NCBI GenBank assembly: GCA_964443825.1 | Contig: CAYUEV010000039.1 | Span: 1-14,407 of the forward strand | Source of the DNA: UBA1081 sp964443825 | GTDB lineage: Bacteria > Bacillota > Clostridia > Oscillospirales > Acutalibacteraceae | DNA: 14,407 nucleotides | Direction: 5' to 3' | Shown: one piece after another, positions 1 through 6,994 of the stretch | How the letters are laid out: each line of letters starts with the position of its first letter | Position numbering within the stretch: the stretch's first letter is position 1 | Notes under the pieces: generated by a model | Seen by the model: only the letters and a program-made list of their open reading frames with translations | Told to the model about the DNA's origin: nothing | Databases searched by the model: none | Position numbers and translations under genes: made by a program

Positions 1-1837
1 CAAAGTACTCGAAGTTCGTGTACTTGACGACTTCGGTTCTTCTCGCCGTCGCGGGATCGCCGCCGTTCTTCACGTTGAGGGCTAAAATCTTGCCGGCCAA
101 TGTGAAGTCGTAATTCATGGTGAGAGTGATATTCTTAAGCATCAAGGAGTCCACGTCGACTTGCATATCCAGCGCGCAATCGGTGTAGGTCATATCGTAA
201 GTGATGTTTTTGCCCCAGTACTTTTTCGCCAAACCGTTGGTGAAGTAGGAAACGGACTGAACGGGGAACATTTTTCCGGTTTTTGACGCGGCTTCGGTAT
301 CAGTACAGTTAAACTTTTCGTCGTTCAAAACTATCCTGATATTGTATAAACCTTCGTCGTCGACCGAGCAGGAGTACTCTTTGATCATGCTGGGGTCGAT
401 AAGCGTGATGGCGAAGAAATTCTTCTCGGCGTCTTCAGAGCCTTGAGCATAGGTTTCGGTTTTCGCTTTATTTTCGGCTGAAAGACCGTCTTTAAGGAAT
501 CTCTTTACGTATGACGCGTGATAGGACATATTGACGTCCGCCGAGCCATAGGAGAGTTTTGAGTACGCGCAGCCGTAACCGCCCGCCAGGGACACGGCTC
601 TGGAGGCCAAAAGGAGGACTTCGTAATCCGTCCTGGGCATCGAAAGGAGCTGCTCCAGCGAATATTCCGTAAGGTTGGCGGAGATTCTTAAAATGAGTCT
701 CGCGTCGTCGGCGGCAACTTCCGCGTCGCCGTTAATGTCGGCGGCTTCTTTAATTTCGTCGTTCTCTATCGGGAACTCAAGCTTAGCCGAAACTCTCAAG
801 GCGATTCTCGCGTCGGCGGCGGTTATTTTTTCGCTTCCGTCAAGGTCGCCGGGGAGAAGAGCGTATTTGTAGTTTAAGCCCATGCTCTGGCAGTACTTCT
901 CGGCCTCGGAATCTTTATAGACGAGAATTTCGGGGTAAACCTTGCTTGCTGAATTGTAAAGGAAGAACGGGTCGTTTCCGATATTTTTAACGGAAGTGGG
1001 GATTTTTACTTTAAAGGCGAGATCCTTCCCGTAGTCGCCCTGATAGAAAGCGCCGTCGGCTATGGTCGTCACGAGGTTGGGGATCGAGACGTAAGACGCG
1101 TCGCCTTTGTATTTAATAAGGGTCGTGCCGATAATAACGAGAGTGCTGGGGAAATTCTCAAGCCAGGGCGTTCCCGCGAAAGCGTCTTTGCCCACGGTCA
1201 AATCGCCTATGCCGTTGCCCGGGTAGACGTCCGTAAGGGACGTGCATCCGTTAAAAGCGTTCTCGCCGATCTTTTTGAGCTCTTTCTCGATATAAACTGT
1301 TTTAATGGCGGCGTTGCCCTGAAAAGCCCCGTCGGCTATCGCCGTGCAGTTGTAGGGAACGGCGACTATCTCGTCGCTGCCTTTGTAGCTTACAAGGGTG
1401 GTTCCGGCGAACACGTAATCCTGCTTGTGATCCTCATACCACTGAGTGGCGTCGAACACGCCCTGACCCATGTCTACTTCGTCGTTGCCCTTGTACTCGA
1501 TGTCGACTACGTTGGGGCAGCCCTTAAAGGCGTCGTCGTCAATTGTAACTACCGTTTCGGGGATGACGATCTTGGTGAGCTTGTCGAGGTTCGCGAAAGC
1601 CCGCTCGCCTATGCCCACTACCGGACGCCCGCCTAACGTATCGGGGATTACAATAACTCCGTCGTCGGGAACGGTCCCCTTGTACTTGCTGATAACAACT
1701 TCCGTCATCGTGTCGTCGGCATAGTCATACTCAAAGTCGTCCTCCGCGGCGAATGACACGAGAGCGAAACTCGTCGCGAACATAATCACGGCCAGTATAA
1801 ACGACGCCGTTTTTTTAAATTTCCCTGTGGTTTTCAT
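1..1837 (-). CDS. Secreted BspA-like leucine-rich-repeat protein with internal dockerin (partial, C-terminus outside window)
   Basis: This open frame starts at ATG 1835-1837 behind a strong AGGAGG (1845-1850) and runs 612 codons off the left edge without a stop. Residues 1-30 form a signal peptide: basic start, hydrophobic core, likely cut after SFA. Residues about 45-290 hold BspA/LRR_5-type repeats (for example 'IPETVVTIDDDAFKGC' and 'IGENAFNGCTSL'). Residues about 326-392 form a type I dockerin with two calcium loops: D331, D333, S335 and D342 in the first; D367, N369, D371 and D378 in the second. At least 220 further residues, which I do not recognise, follow the dockerin. The expected location is extracellular or cell-surface; dockerins bind cohesins, and BspA-type LRRs usually mediate adhesion or protein contact. 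The gene has its own promoter and is not part of the replication operon. The exact role is unknown; the domain calls are firm. Confidence 0.85.
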   Translation of the reverse strand, partial: MKTTGKFKKTASFILAVIMFATSFALVSFAAEDDFEYDYADDTMTEVVISKYKGTVPDDGVIVIPDTLGGRPVVGIGERAFANLDKLTKIVIPETVVTIDDDAFKGCPNVVDIEYKGNDEVDMGQGVFDATQWYEDHKQDYVFAGTTLVSYKGSDEIVAVPYNCTAIADGAFQGNAAIKTVYIEKELKKIGENAFNGCTSLTDVYPGNGIGDLTVGKDAFAGTPWLENFPSTLVIIGTTLIKYKGDASYVSIPNLVTTIADGAFYQGDYGKDLAFKVKIPTSVKNIGNDPFFLYNSASKVYPEILVYKDSEAEKYCQSMGLNYKYALLPGDLDGSEKITAADARIALRVSAKLEFPIENDEIKEAADINGDAEVAADDARLILRISANLTEYSLEQLLSMPRTDYEVLLLASRAVSLAGGYGCAYSKLSYGSADVNMSYHASYVKRFLKDGLSAENKAKTETYAQGSEDAEKNFFAITLIDPSMIKEYSCSVDDEGLYNIRIVLNDEKFNCTDTEAASKTGKMFPVQSVSYFTNGLAKKYWGKNITYDMTYTDCALDMQVDVDSLMLKNITLTMNYDFTLAGKILALNVKNGGDPATARRTEVVKYTNFEYF

Positions 1838-1907
1838 TGGAAATCCTCCTAAAGTTCCCGATTTTACGGACTGTACCGAAGATTCTTTTTATAAAAAACA
1901 ACCCAAG

Positions 1908-1923
1908 CGCCGCGGGCGCGGCG
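1908..1923 (-). promoter_or_regulatory. GC-rich hairpin in 5' leader of the LRR/dockerin gene, followed by a spaced U-run
   Basis: In the mRNA sense this is CGCCGC-GCCC-GCGGCG, a perfect 6-bp GC stem with a 4-nt loop. A run of six U (1893-1898) follows after 9 nt. That gap is longer than in a classic intrinsic terminator, so it could be a weak attenuator, an mRNA-stabilising stem or a pause site. It lies between the promoter and the Shine-Dalgarno. Confidence 0.45.
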
Positions 1924-1930
1924 AATCAAA

Positions 1931-1944
1931 ATAAAACGTTTTAT
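1931..1944. promoter_or_regulatory. Perfect 14-bp palindrome just downstream of the LRR-gene promoter (operator candidate)
   Basis: ATAAAACGTTTTAT is a perfect palindrome with a central CG. It sits about 10-23 nt downstream of the inferred transcription start of the LRR/dockerin gene. A central CG flanked by A/T symmetry is typical of LacI-family operators. The position suits a roadblock repressor, but no regulator gene is nearby, so the role is inferred. Confidence 0.4.
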
Positions 1945-1960
1945 ACTCCCTTGCATCATG

Positions 1961-1989
1961 ATTATATATCATTAAAATCAATATGTCAA
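1961..1989 (-). promoter_or_regulatory. Consensus sigma-A-type promoter of the LRR/dockerin gene
   Basis: On the minus strand, TTGACA (1984-1989) and TATAAT (1961-1966) are separated by exactly 17 bp. Both hexamers match consensus perfectly. Transcription should start near 1954, giving a leader of about 115 nt before the ATG at 1837. It separates this gene from the upstream gyrA-LCP-SDR run. Confidence 0.85.
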
Positions 1990-2008
1990 TAAGGCTAAAA
2001 AATAAATT

Positions 2009-2032
2009 TTAAAAATTCTCTGAAATTTTTAA
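2009..2032 (-). terminator. A/T-only hairpin with U-rich tail after the SDR gene (weak terminator candidate)
   Basis: A perfect 9-bp inverted repeat (TTAAAAATT / AATTTTTAA) with a 6-nt loop lies 31 bp past the SDR stop. In the minus sense it is followed by TTTATTTTTTA. The stem has no G/C pair, so it would be a weak terminator, but the position at the end of the gyrA-LCP-SDR run fits. Confidence 0.4.
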
Positions 2033-2063
2033 GGTTATCAAGCTAATTTTAACAATTCTGTTT

Positions 2064-2915
2064 TTATACGCCCGAGAACGCCGAAAATCCGCCGTCCACG
2101 GGCAGAATCACGCCCGTTATGAACTTGGAGTACTCCTCGTCGCAGAAGAACAGGAGAGCGCCTAAAAGGTCGTCGGTCGTCCCGAATCTCCCCATCGGCG
2201 TGTGGGAGATTATCTTCTCCGATCTCTCCGAAAGGCTTCCGTCCTCGTTATAGAGGAGCGCCTTATTTTGATTGGTCGAAAAGAACCCGGGGGCTATCGC
2301 GTTCACTCTGATTCCCACTTCCGAAAAGTGAACCGCCAAAAACTGCGTAAAATTGGATACGGCCGCCTTCGCCGCGGAGTAAGCGGGGATTCTCGTCAGG
2401 GGCTTATATGAGTTCATGGACGATATATTTATAATGGAAGCGTATGGCTTTCCTATCATGTCGGGCGCGAAAGTCTGGGTGGTGAGAAGCGTTCCCAAAA
2501 AGTTTAAGTTGAACACAAACTGTGCGCCTTCCGGGGTTAAGTCAAAAAACGTCTTAACGGAAGGGTCTTTGTTTTCAAGGTCGGAAAGTTCCAGTTTGTC
2601 TTTGGTCGTGGTAGCTTTGGGGTTGTTGCCGCCCGCTCCGTTAATTAAAAGGTCGCACGAGCCTAAATTTTTGTTTACTTCCTCTTTAGCCTCGTTTAAG
2701 CTCTCTTTGTTTAACGCGTCGCACTTTACGGGGAGGGCTTTCCCGCCGTCTTCGTTTATCTCCCGGGCGACTTTTAAGGCCGCGTCGTAGTTTAAGTCGA
2801 GTACGGCGATTTTCATCCCCATAGAGCCTAAAAACTTGGAAAACGCGCCGCAGATCACGCCTCCCGCGCCCGTTATTACCGCCGTTCTTCCTTTTAAGTT
2901 GTCGTGATTATACAT
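2064..2915 (-). CDS. Short-chain dehydrogenase/reductase, probable D-mannonate oxidoreductase (fructuronate reductase) type
   Basis: A 283-residue classical SDR with a Rossmann fold. The TGAGGVICG nucleotide-binding turn is at 15-23 and NGAGG at 92-96. The active-site set is N138, S165/S166, Y179 and K183 (YSAAK). The overall pattern ('GGNNPKATT', 'INISSMNSYKPLTRIPAYSAAKAAVSNFTQ', 'NAIAPGFFSTNQN', 'PVDGGFSAFSGV') resembles the Bacillus YjmF/UxuB group, which interconverts D-fructuronate and D-mannonate with NAD(P)H in hexuronate catabolism. The fold and catalytic residues are seen; the substrate is inferred by resemblance. ATG 2913-2915 was chosen because AAGGAAGG lies just upstream and the frame then starts at the usual SDR N-terminus. 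A longer reading starting at 3026 would overlap the LCP gene. It starts 13 bp after the LCP stop, so it is probably cotranscribed. No other hexuronate genes are visible. Confidence 0.85.
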   Translation of the reverse strand: MYNHDNLKGRTAVITGAGGVICGAFSKFLGSMGMKIAVLDLNYDAALKVAREINEDGGKALPVKCDALNKESLNEAKEEVNKNLGSCDLLINGAGGNNPKATTTKDKLELSDLENKDPSVKTFFDLTPEGAQFVFNLNFLGTLLTTQTFAPDMIGKPYASIINISSMNSYKPLTRIPAYSAAKAAVSNFTQFLAVHFSEVGIRVNAIAPGFFSTNQNKALLYNEDGSLSERSEKIISHTPMGRFGTTDDLLGALLFFCDEEYSKFITGVILPVDGGFSAFSGV

Positions 2916-2928
2916 AATTTTACCTTCC

Positions 2929-4065
2929 TTACTGAATAACAATATTGCTTTCTCCGTAAATTTGCTTTTGGACGTACTGAGCCGAATACGGGTAATCGAC
3001 GATCCACATCCACGAATTGCCGTCATAGGGTTCTCTCGCGGTTTCGGGAGGCGCCTCCATGGAATAGACCTTAAAGTCGTACCACCTTCCCAAAATCGCG
3101 TTCGCGCCCAAAGTCAAAATCCTCGCCGTACTGCAATCGGTGTACACGTACTGACAGAGCGTCTGAACGACTTTGTTTAAGTCTTTTAATCCGAGGGATT
3201 TTGATTTCTTGATGATGGCGTTAATGACCTTTCTCTGGTTCTCGGTTCTCTGAACGTCGCCGGACGCGTAGATTTTCCTCATTCTGGCGAAGAGAAGCGC
3301 GTGTTCGCCGTTTAAAAGGACGTTTTCGCCATACGGCACGCCCGTTATGTTGGCGTACTCCTCCATAGCTTTGGCTTCTTTTTCAGTAACGTTAAGGTTT
3401 ATCCCGCCTATAGCGTCTATAACTTTCTCAAAAGCCTCGAAATCGACCGCCACAAAGTAATTTAAGTCGATTTTATAGTTCTTTTCTATGGCGCTCATAA
3501 GGCAGCCCGCCCCGCCGTTCGCGTAGGCGGCGTTAAGTTTGGAGTACACGCCGTTGCCCTCGGACACCTCGTAGTAAGTATAGCTGTCTCTTAAGAACGA
3601 ACAGAGCGTTATGGCGCCCTTTTTCTTATCGACGGAGCAGAGCATCATAACGTCGCTGTTGCCGTGCATGGGTTCGTTCCCGCTCGCGTCCACGCCCACT
3701 ATAAGGATATTGAGGACGTCCTTTTTGTTCATAAGGTCGTTTTCGCCGTTCTTGTACCAGTTATAGAGTTCGGTCTTTCTGTCGGAGTCGCCTCTCGCGG
3801 CCGTTATCATGTCGTAATATTTTTCTTTTTCGTCGTCCGAAAGCCCGTCAAAGAGCGCGTCGTCGTTCGTGTTGTCGTTGCTCCGGTCGCTTAAGTCTAT
3901 GCGGTTTATCCCTAAGGAATGCATGTAGATAAACACCGCCGCCGTAAGCCCTACGATTAAAACGAGAATCGTTACGAAAAATGCTGTTAAAAATCTCCTG
4001 AACCCGCTTCCCCTTTTCTTTTTAGGGATTTCCACGGTTTCGCTCACGTCGTATCTGCCGCGCAT
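2929..4065 (-). CDS. LytR-CpsA-Psr (LCP) family cell-wall glycopolymer transferase
   Basis: A 378-residue membrane-anchored enzyme. A basic cytoplasmic start (KKKR at 15-18) precedes one transmembrane helix at about 24-47, leaving the catalytic domain outside. The LCP domain spans about 117-290. Visible family motifs are 'LNILIVGVDASG' (D126), 'SFLRDSY' (R159, D160), 'ARMRK' (R261, R263) and 'GDVQRTENQRKVI' (D270, R273, R278). These Asp/Arg residues bind the Mg-pyrophosphate of polyprenyl-linked glycans. Family members move teichoic acids, capsule or other polymers onto peptidoglycan. The start ATG has AAAGGGAA upstream and lies 14 bp after the gyrA stop, so readthrough from gyrA is likely. 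A linker rich in Asp and Asn (about 55-80) joins the helix and the catalytic domain. The polymer transferred cannot be told from sequence. Confidence 0.9.
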   Translation of the reverse strand: MRGRYDVSETVEIPKKKRGSGFRRFLTAFFVTILVLIVGLTAAVFIYMHSLGINRIDLSDRSNDNTNDDALFDGLSDDEKEKYYDMITAARGDSDRKTELYNWYKNGENDLMNKKDVLNILIVGVDASGNEPMHGNSDVMMLCSVDKKKGAITLCSFLRDSYTYYEVSEGNGVYSKLNAAYANGGAGCLMSAIEKNYKIDLNYFVAVDFEAFEKVIDAIGGINLNVTEKEAKAMEEYANITGVPYGENVLLNGEHALLFARMRKIYASGDVQRTENQRKVINAIIKKSKSLGLKDLNKVVQTLCQYVYTDCSTARILTLGANAILGRWYDFKVYSMEAPPETAREPYDGNSWMWIVDYPYSAQYVQKQIYGESNIVIQ

Positions 4066-4079
4066 AAAATTCCCTTTCT

Positions 4080-6593
4080 TTATTGTTCTTCCGCCGGTTC
4101 TTCCCGGTCTTCCCCGGTTTCCTCTGCGTGGTCTACGGCGGTAAGCGTCGCGACTTTCTCGTTTTCTTTAACTTTCATCACTTTTACGCCTTTAGCCGGT
4201 CTTTGAAATTCGCTTACGCCGCTCGCCGGAATTCTTATTATAACGCCATCGGACGATATTATTATGAGATCCTCGTCGTCGTTTACCACTCTTAAGGCCG
4301 CCACGTCGCCGTTTTTTTCGGTTTTGTAGTTGGTAATGCCCTTGCCGCCTCTCGACTGGGATCTGTAGTCGGAGCCTTTGCTTCTTCTGCCGTAGCCCGT
4401 CTCGCTCACCGTTAAAACGGAGCTTTCGTCGTTTAAAACGTCCATCCCGATTACTACGTCGTTTTCTTTAAGCTTAATGGCTCTTATCCCTCTCGCCGTT
4501 CTGCCTATGGGTCTCGCCTCTTTTTCGGGGAATCTTATCGCCATGCCTTTTTTGGTGGCTAAAAGTATATCCTCGTTCCCGTTCGTGATTTTGACCCACG
4601 CGAGTTCGTCCCCGTCGTCAAGGGTAATGGCGATTACCCCGGATTTTCTGATGTTTCTGTAGTCCTCTAAAGACGAGCGCTTAATTACGCCCTTTCTCGT
4701 GAACATGCAGATATATTTTTCGCTTTCGTCTTTGGGGGCTCTAATCATGGCGGAGACTTTCTCGTTTTCCTCCAGCGGCAGGAGATTTATGACGTTCATA
4801 CCGCGGCTGGTCCTGGCTCCTTCCGGGATTTCGTATCCTTTTAGCCTGTACGCCCTTCCCTTTGTGGTAAAGAACATTATATAGTCGTGCGTCGAGCAGG
4901 AGAACATCGTCTCGACAAAATCCTCTTCTCTTCTCCCCATTCCTATAACGCCTTTGCCGCCCCTTCTCTGGATTTTGTAGGAGTCGGCGGGCTGACGCTT
5001 GATGTAGCCCAAAGTCGTAAGCGTAAAAATACAGTCCTCCTCGGGGATTAGGGATTCTATGTCGACTTCGCCGCTTACGTTTTGGATTTCGGTTCTTCTG
5101 TCGTCGTTGTATTTGTTTTTAATTTCGGAAAGCTCGTCTTTTATGATGGACAATACTTTCTCATGAGAGCCTAAAATCTCTTTATACTCGCTGATTTTAA
5201 GGCTCAGTTCCGTCTCTTCGTCCTCTAATTTCTGCCTTTCAAGGCCGGTAAGCTGCCCTAAACGCATACTCACGATGTGAGTCGCCTGAACGTCGTCGAA
5301 ACCGAAATTCTCAATAAGGGCCTGCTTTCCCTCGGCTATGCTTTTAGAGGCTTTTAAAACGGCTATTACCTCGTCGATTATGTCGAGCGCCTTTAAAAGT
5401 CCTTTTACTATGTGGATCCTGTCTTCGGCTTTTTTAAGTCTGAATCTCGTCCTTCTTTCGATTACTTCGCACTGATGGTTGATATAACACGTTAAAATAT
5501 CTTTTAACGGGAGGATCTTCGGCTCCCCATTCACAAGAGCCATCATTATTACGCCGTAGCTTATCTGAAGCTGCGTGTACGAGTAAAGTTGGTTTAATAT
5601 GACTTCGGGGTTCTGGTCGCGCTTTAAGTCGATTACCACGTTCATGCCCTCGCGGTTGGAGTAGTCGTTAATATCCGCTATGCCGTCGATTTTTTTGTCC
5701 TTCACAAGGTCGGCTATGGATTCGATTAAACGCGCCTTGTTTACCTGATAGGGAAGTTCCGTGACGACTATTTTGTATTTCCCGTGACCCGCGTCCTCGA
5801 TCTCGGCTCTCGCCCTTAACGTAATCTTGCCCCTGCCCTCGGCGTAAGCGGCTTTGATCCCCGCTTTTCCTAAAATTATCCCCGCCGTGGGGAAATCGGG
5901 ACCTTTGATATGCTCCATAAGGTCGTTTACCGTGGCGTCCGGGTTGTCTATTAAACAGAATATCGCGTCTATCGTCTCGCCCAGATTGTGGGGCGGGATG
6001 TTGGTCGCCATGCCTACGGCTATGCCCGTGGAGCCGTTTACAAGGATGTTGGGGAATTTTGAGGGCAGAACGACCGGCTCTTTAAGTCTGTCGTCGTAGT
6101 TCGGCATAAAGTCAACGGCGTCCTCGTCGATGTCCGTGAGCATCTCGAGCGAAAGTTTGCTCATTCTGGACTCCGTGTACCTGTAAGCGGCGGGCGGGTC
6201 GCCGTCCACCGAGCCGAAGTTCCCGTGGCCGTCCACAAGCGTATAGCGCATTGAAAAATCCTGCGCCAATCTCACCATGGCGTCGTAAACGGACGCGTCG
6301 CCGTGCGGGTGGTACCTGGACAGAACGGATCCTACCGTGTCGGCGCATTTTCTGTAGGCGACGTTCGGGAAAAGCCTGTTTTCGAACATCGTGTAGAGTA
6401 TTCTCCTGTGGACAGGTTTCAGCCCGTCTCTTACGTCCGGCAGAGCTCTCGACGTGATAACCGCCATGGAGTAGTCGAGGAACGACTTTCTCATTTCGTT
6501 ATTTATATCGACGTTTATCATTTTGCCGCCTGTGTTTATGTTTTCTTCCGCGTTTTCGGTTTCGTTTTCTATTTCTTCGTTATCGTTATCCAT
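4080..6593 (-). CDS. gyrA: DNA gyrase subunit A
   Basis: This is the 837-residue breakage-reunion subunit of DNA gyrase, which with GyrB introduces negative supercoils using ATP. The N-terminal winged-helix region has 'LPDVRDGLKPVHRRILY' (51-67), the catalytic Tyr139 in 'AAYRYTE', and HPHGDASVYD (95-104). A coiled-coil tower follows. The GyrA box QRRGGKG lies near 542-548 and marks true gyrase rather than topoisomerase IV; it begins the C-terminal DNA-wrapping beta-pinwheel. The quinolone-interaction position equal to E. coli Ser83 is Ala100, while Asp87 is kept as Asp104. The protein begins with an acidic extension of about 24 residues and ends in an acidic tail. The ATG at 6591-6593 has AAGGGAAA upstream. 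Met25, behind an AGGCGG-like site, is an alternative start closer to the family norm. A long leader and an antisense RNA candidate lie upstream. Confidence 0.98.
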   Translation of the reverse strand: MDNDNEEIENETENAEENINTGGKMINVDINNEMRKSFLDYSMAVITSRALPDVRDGLKPVHRRILYTMFENRLFPNVAYRKCADTVGSVLSRYHPHGDASVYDAMVRLAQDFSMRYTLVDGHGNFGSVDGDPPAAYRYTESRMSKLSLEMLTDIDEDAVDFMPNYDDRLKEPVVLPSKFPNILVNGSTGIAVGMATNIPPHNLGETIDAIFCLIDNPDATVNDLMEHIKGPDFPTAGIILGKAGIKAAYAEGRGKITLRARAEIEDAGHGKYKIVVTELPYQVNKARLIESIADLVKDKKIDGIADINDYSNREGMNVVIDLKRDQNPEVILNQLYSYTQLQISYGVIMMALVNGEPKILPLKDILTCYINHQCEVIERRTRFRLKKAEDRIHIVKGLLKALDIIDEVIAVLKASKSIAEGKQALIENFGFDDVQATHIVSMRLGQLTGLERQKLEDEETELSLKISEYKEILGSHEKVLSIIKDELSEIKNKYNDDRRTEIQNVSGEVDIESLIPEEDCIFTLTTLGYIKRQPADSYKIQRRGGKGVIGMGRREEDFVETMFSCSTHDYIMFFTTKGRAYRLKGYEIPEGARTSRGMNVINLLPLEENEKVSAMIRAPKDESEKYICMFTRKGVIKRSSLEDYRNIRKSGVIAITLDDGDELAWVKITNGNEDILLATKKGMAIRFPEKEARPIGRTARGIRAIKLKENDVVIGMDVLNDESSVLTVSETGYGRRSKGSDYRSQSRGGKGITNYKTEKNGDVAALRVVNDDEDLIIISSDGVIIRIPASGVSEFQRPAKGVKVMKVKENEKVATLTAVDHAEETGEDREEPAEEQ

Positions 6594-6644
6594 TTTATTT
6601 CCCTTTTTAGAGTACGCAAGGTTTTGAGCGTTTTAATTTACGGC

Positions 6645-6673
6645 TTGACAAAATTCGCGTTTTGTGGTATAAC
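6645..6673 (+). promoter_or_regulatory. Consensus promoter on the plus strand, opposite the gyrA leader
   Basis: TTGACA (6645-6650), a 17-bp spacer and TATAAC (6668-6673) make a near-perfect sigma-A-type promoter. It points away from gyrA, so it does not serve any protein gene: the next features on that strand are only a hairpin and a U-run. The inferred start is near 6680. Confidence 0.75.
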
Positions 6674-6679
6674 GGAGTC

Positions 6680-6766
6680 AGGAAGGCGGCCGCGGCTTCA
6701 AGCGGTCGGCGAAAACAGCTTTAAACAGCCGCTCCTTAATGGCTTATTGGGGCGGTTGTTTTTTTA
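6680..6766 (+). ncRNA. Candidate small RNA of about 86 nt, antisense to the gyrA leader
   Basis: A consensus promoter (6645-6673) and an intrinsic terminator (6724-6765) on the same strand bracket this interval, and it has no credible ORF. Predicted parts are a 5' hairpin (GGCCGC / GCGGUC around loop GGCUUCAA, about 6686-6705), an A-rich single-stranded linker, then the terminator stem. I see no match to 4.5S/SRP, 6S, tmRNA or known riboswitch signatures. It is fully complementary to the region 60-175 nt upstream of gyrA, including the 3' end of the leader mini-ORF, so a cis-antisense role on gyrA expression is possible. A trans-acting role is equally open. Confidence 0.6.
6724..6765 (+). terminator. 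Intrinsic terminator of the plus-strand small RNA
   Basis: The arms AACAGCCGCTCC (6724-6735) and GGGGCGGTTGTT (6749-6760) pair over 12 bp, with two G-U wobbles, around a 13-nt loop. Seven T follow (6759-6765). Read from the minus strand, the two wobbles become A-C mismatches and the T-run is lost, so the structure is built for plus-strand transcription. Confidence 0.8.
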
Positions 6767-6851
6767 TGGTGATCGTAAACGTCGATTTGCTAAACGTTAT
6801 TTCTTCGATTTTCCTATCGAGTTTATACAGGATAAAAATTATAAAGTCCAC
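6744..6851 (-). CDS. Candidate 35-codon leader peptide upstream of gyrA (GTG start)
   Basis: A small frame beginning GTG (6849-6851) and ending TAA (6744-6746) encodes a 35-residue peptide starting 'MDFIIFILYKLDRKIEEITF' and ending 'KKQPPQ'. It has AAAGGAGGG (6858-6866) at good spacing, one of the strongest Shine-Dalgarno sites in the window. The first residues are hydrophobic and the rest basic and polar; I recognise no family. It lies in the gyrA leader, and its end overlaps the antisense small RNA terminator. An upstream anti-Shine-Dalgarno could control its translation. It may be a real small protein, a regulatory leader peptide or a chance frame. Confidence 0.4.
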   Translation of the reverse strand: MDFIIFILYKLDRKIEEITFSKSTFTITIKKQPPQ

Positions 6852-6854
6852 TTT

Positions 6855-6958
6855 GCGCCCTCCTTTCTTTTAAAGGATAAGCGCCAACCGCTCTAATCAG
6901 ACCCGCCGCTTTTTCCGCTTTGCGCGGAATTAAAGCTCCCCGGCTTTAAAGGAGGCGC
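6855..6958 (-). promoter_or_regulatory. Structured leader with anti-Shine-Dalgarno pairing upstream of the mini-ORF and gyrA
   Basis: In the minus sense, GCGCCUCCUUU (6948-6958) is complementary to AAAGGAGG(G)CGC (6855-6866), with a single G bulge, so it can hide the mini-ORF ribosome site. Between them are two back-to-back perfect hairpins: UUAAAGC/GCUUUAA (6930-6949, 6-nt loop) and UUCCGC/GCGGAA (6913-6929, 5-nt loop). A competing local stem around CCUUU-AAAAG-AAAGG plus GCGC/GCGC also covers the site. Mutually exclusive folds of this kind suggest translational control. I could not match it to a named riboswitch, T-box or ribosomal-protein leader. Confidence 0.45.
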
Positions 6959-6994
6959 CTCAAAACCGGAAGCCGCCCTCTTGGCTCTGATATT

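Noticed and set aside
322..330. TTTTGAACG inside the LRR gene as a DnaA box
   Set aside because: It is a single copy in conserved coding sequence (codons for V-L-N-D) far from the origin cluster, so it is probably chance.
675..1724. Plus-strand frames across the left end
   Set aside because: They are shadows of the LRR/dockerin gene on the other strand, which has signal peptide, repeats, calcium loops, ribosome site and promoter.
2916..3026. 37-residue upstream extension of the SDR gene
   Set aside because: It would overlap the LCP coding end and precede the normal SDR N-terminus; the ATG at 2915 has a good Shine-Dalgarno.
6303..6896. 197-codon plus-strand frame opposite the gyrA start and leader
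   Set aside because: Mostly antisense shadow of conserved gyrA coding sequence; it crosses the small RNA promoter and terminator, and has no recognisable protein features.
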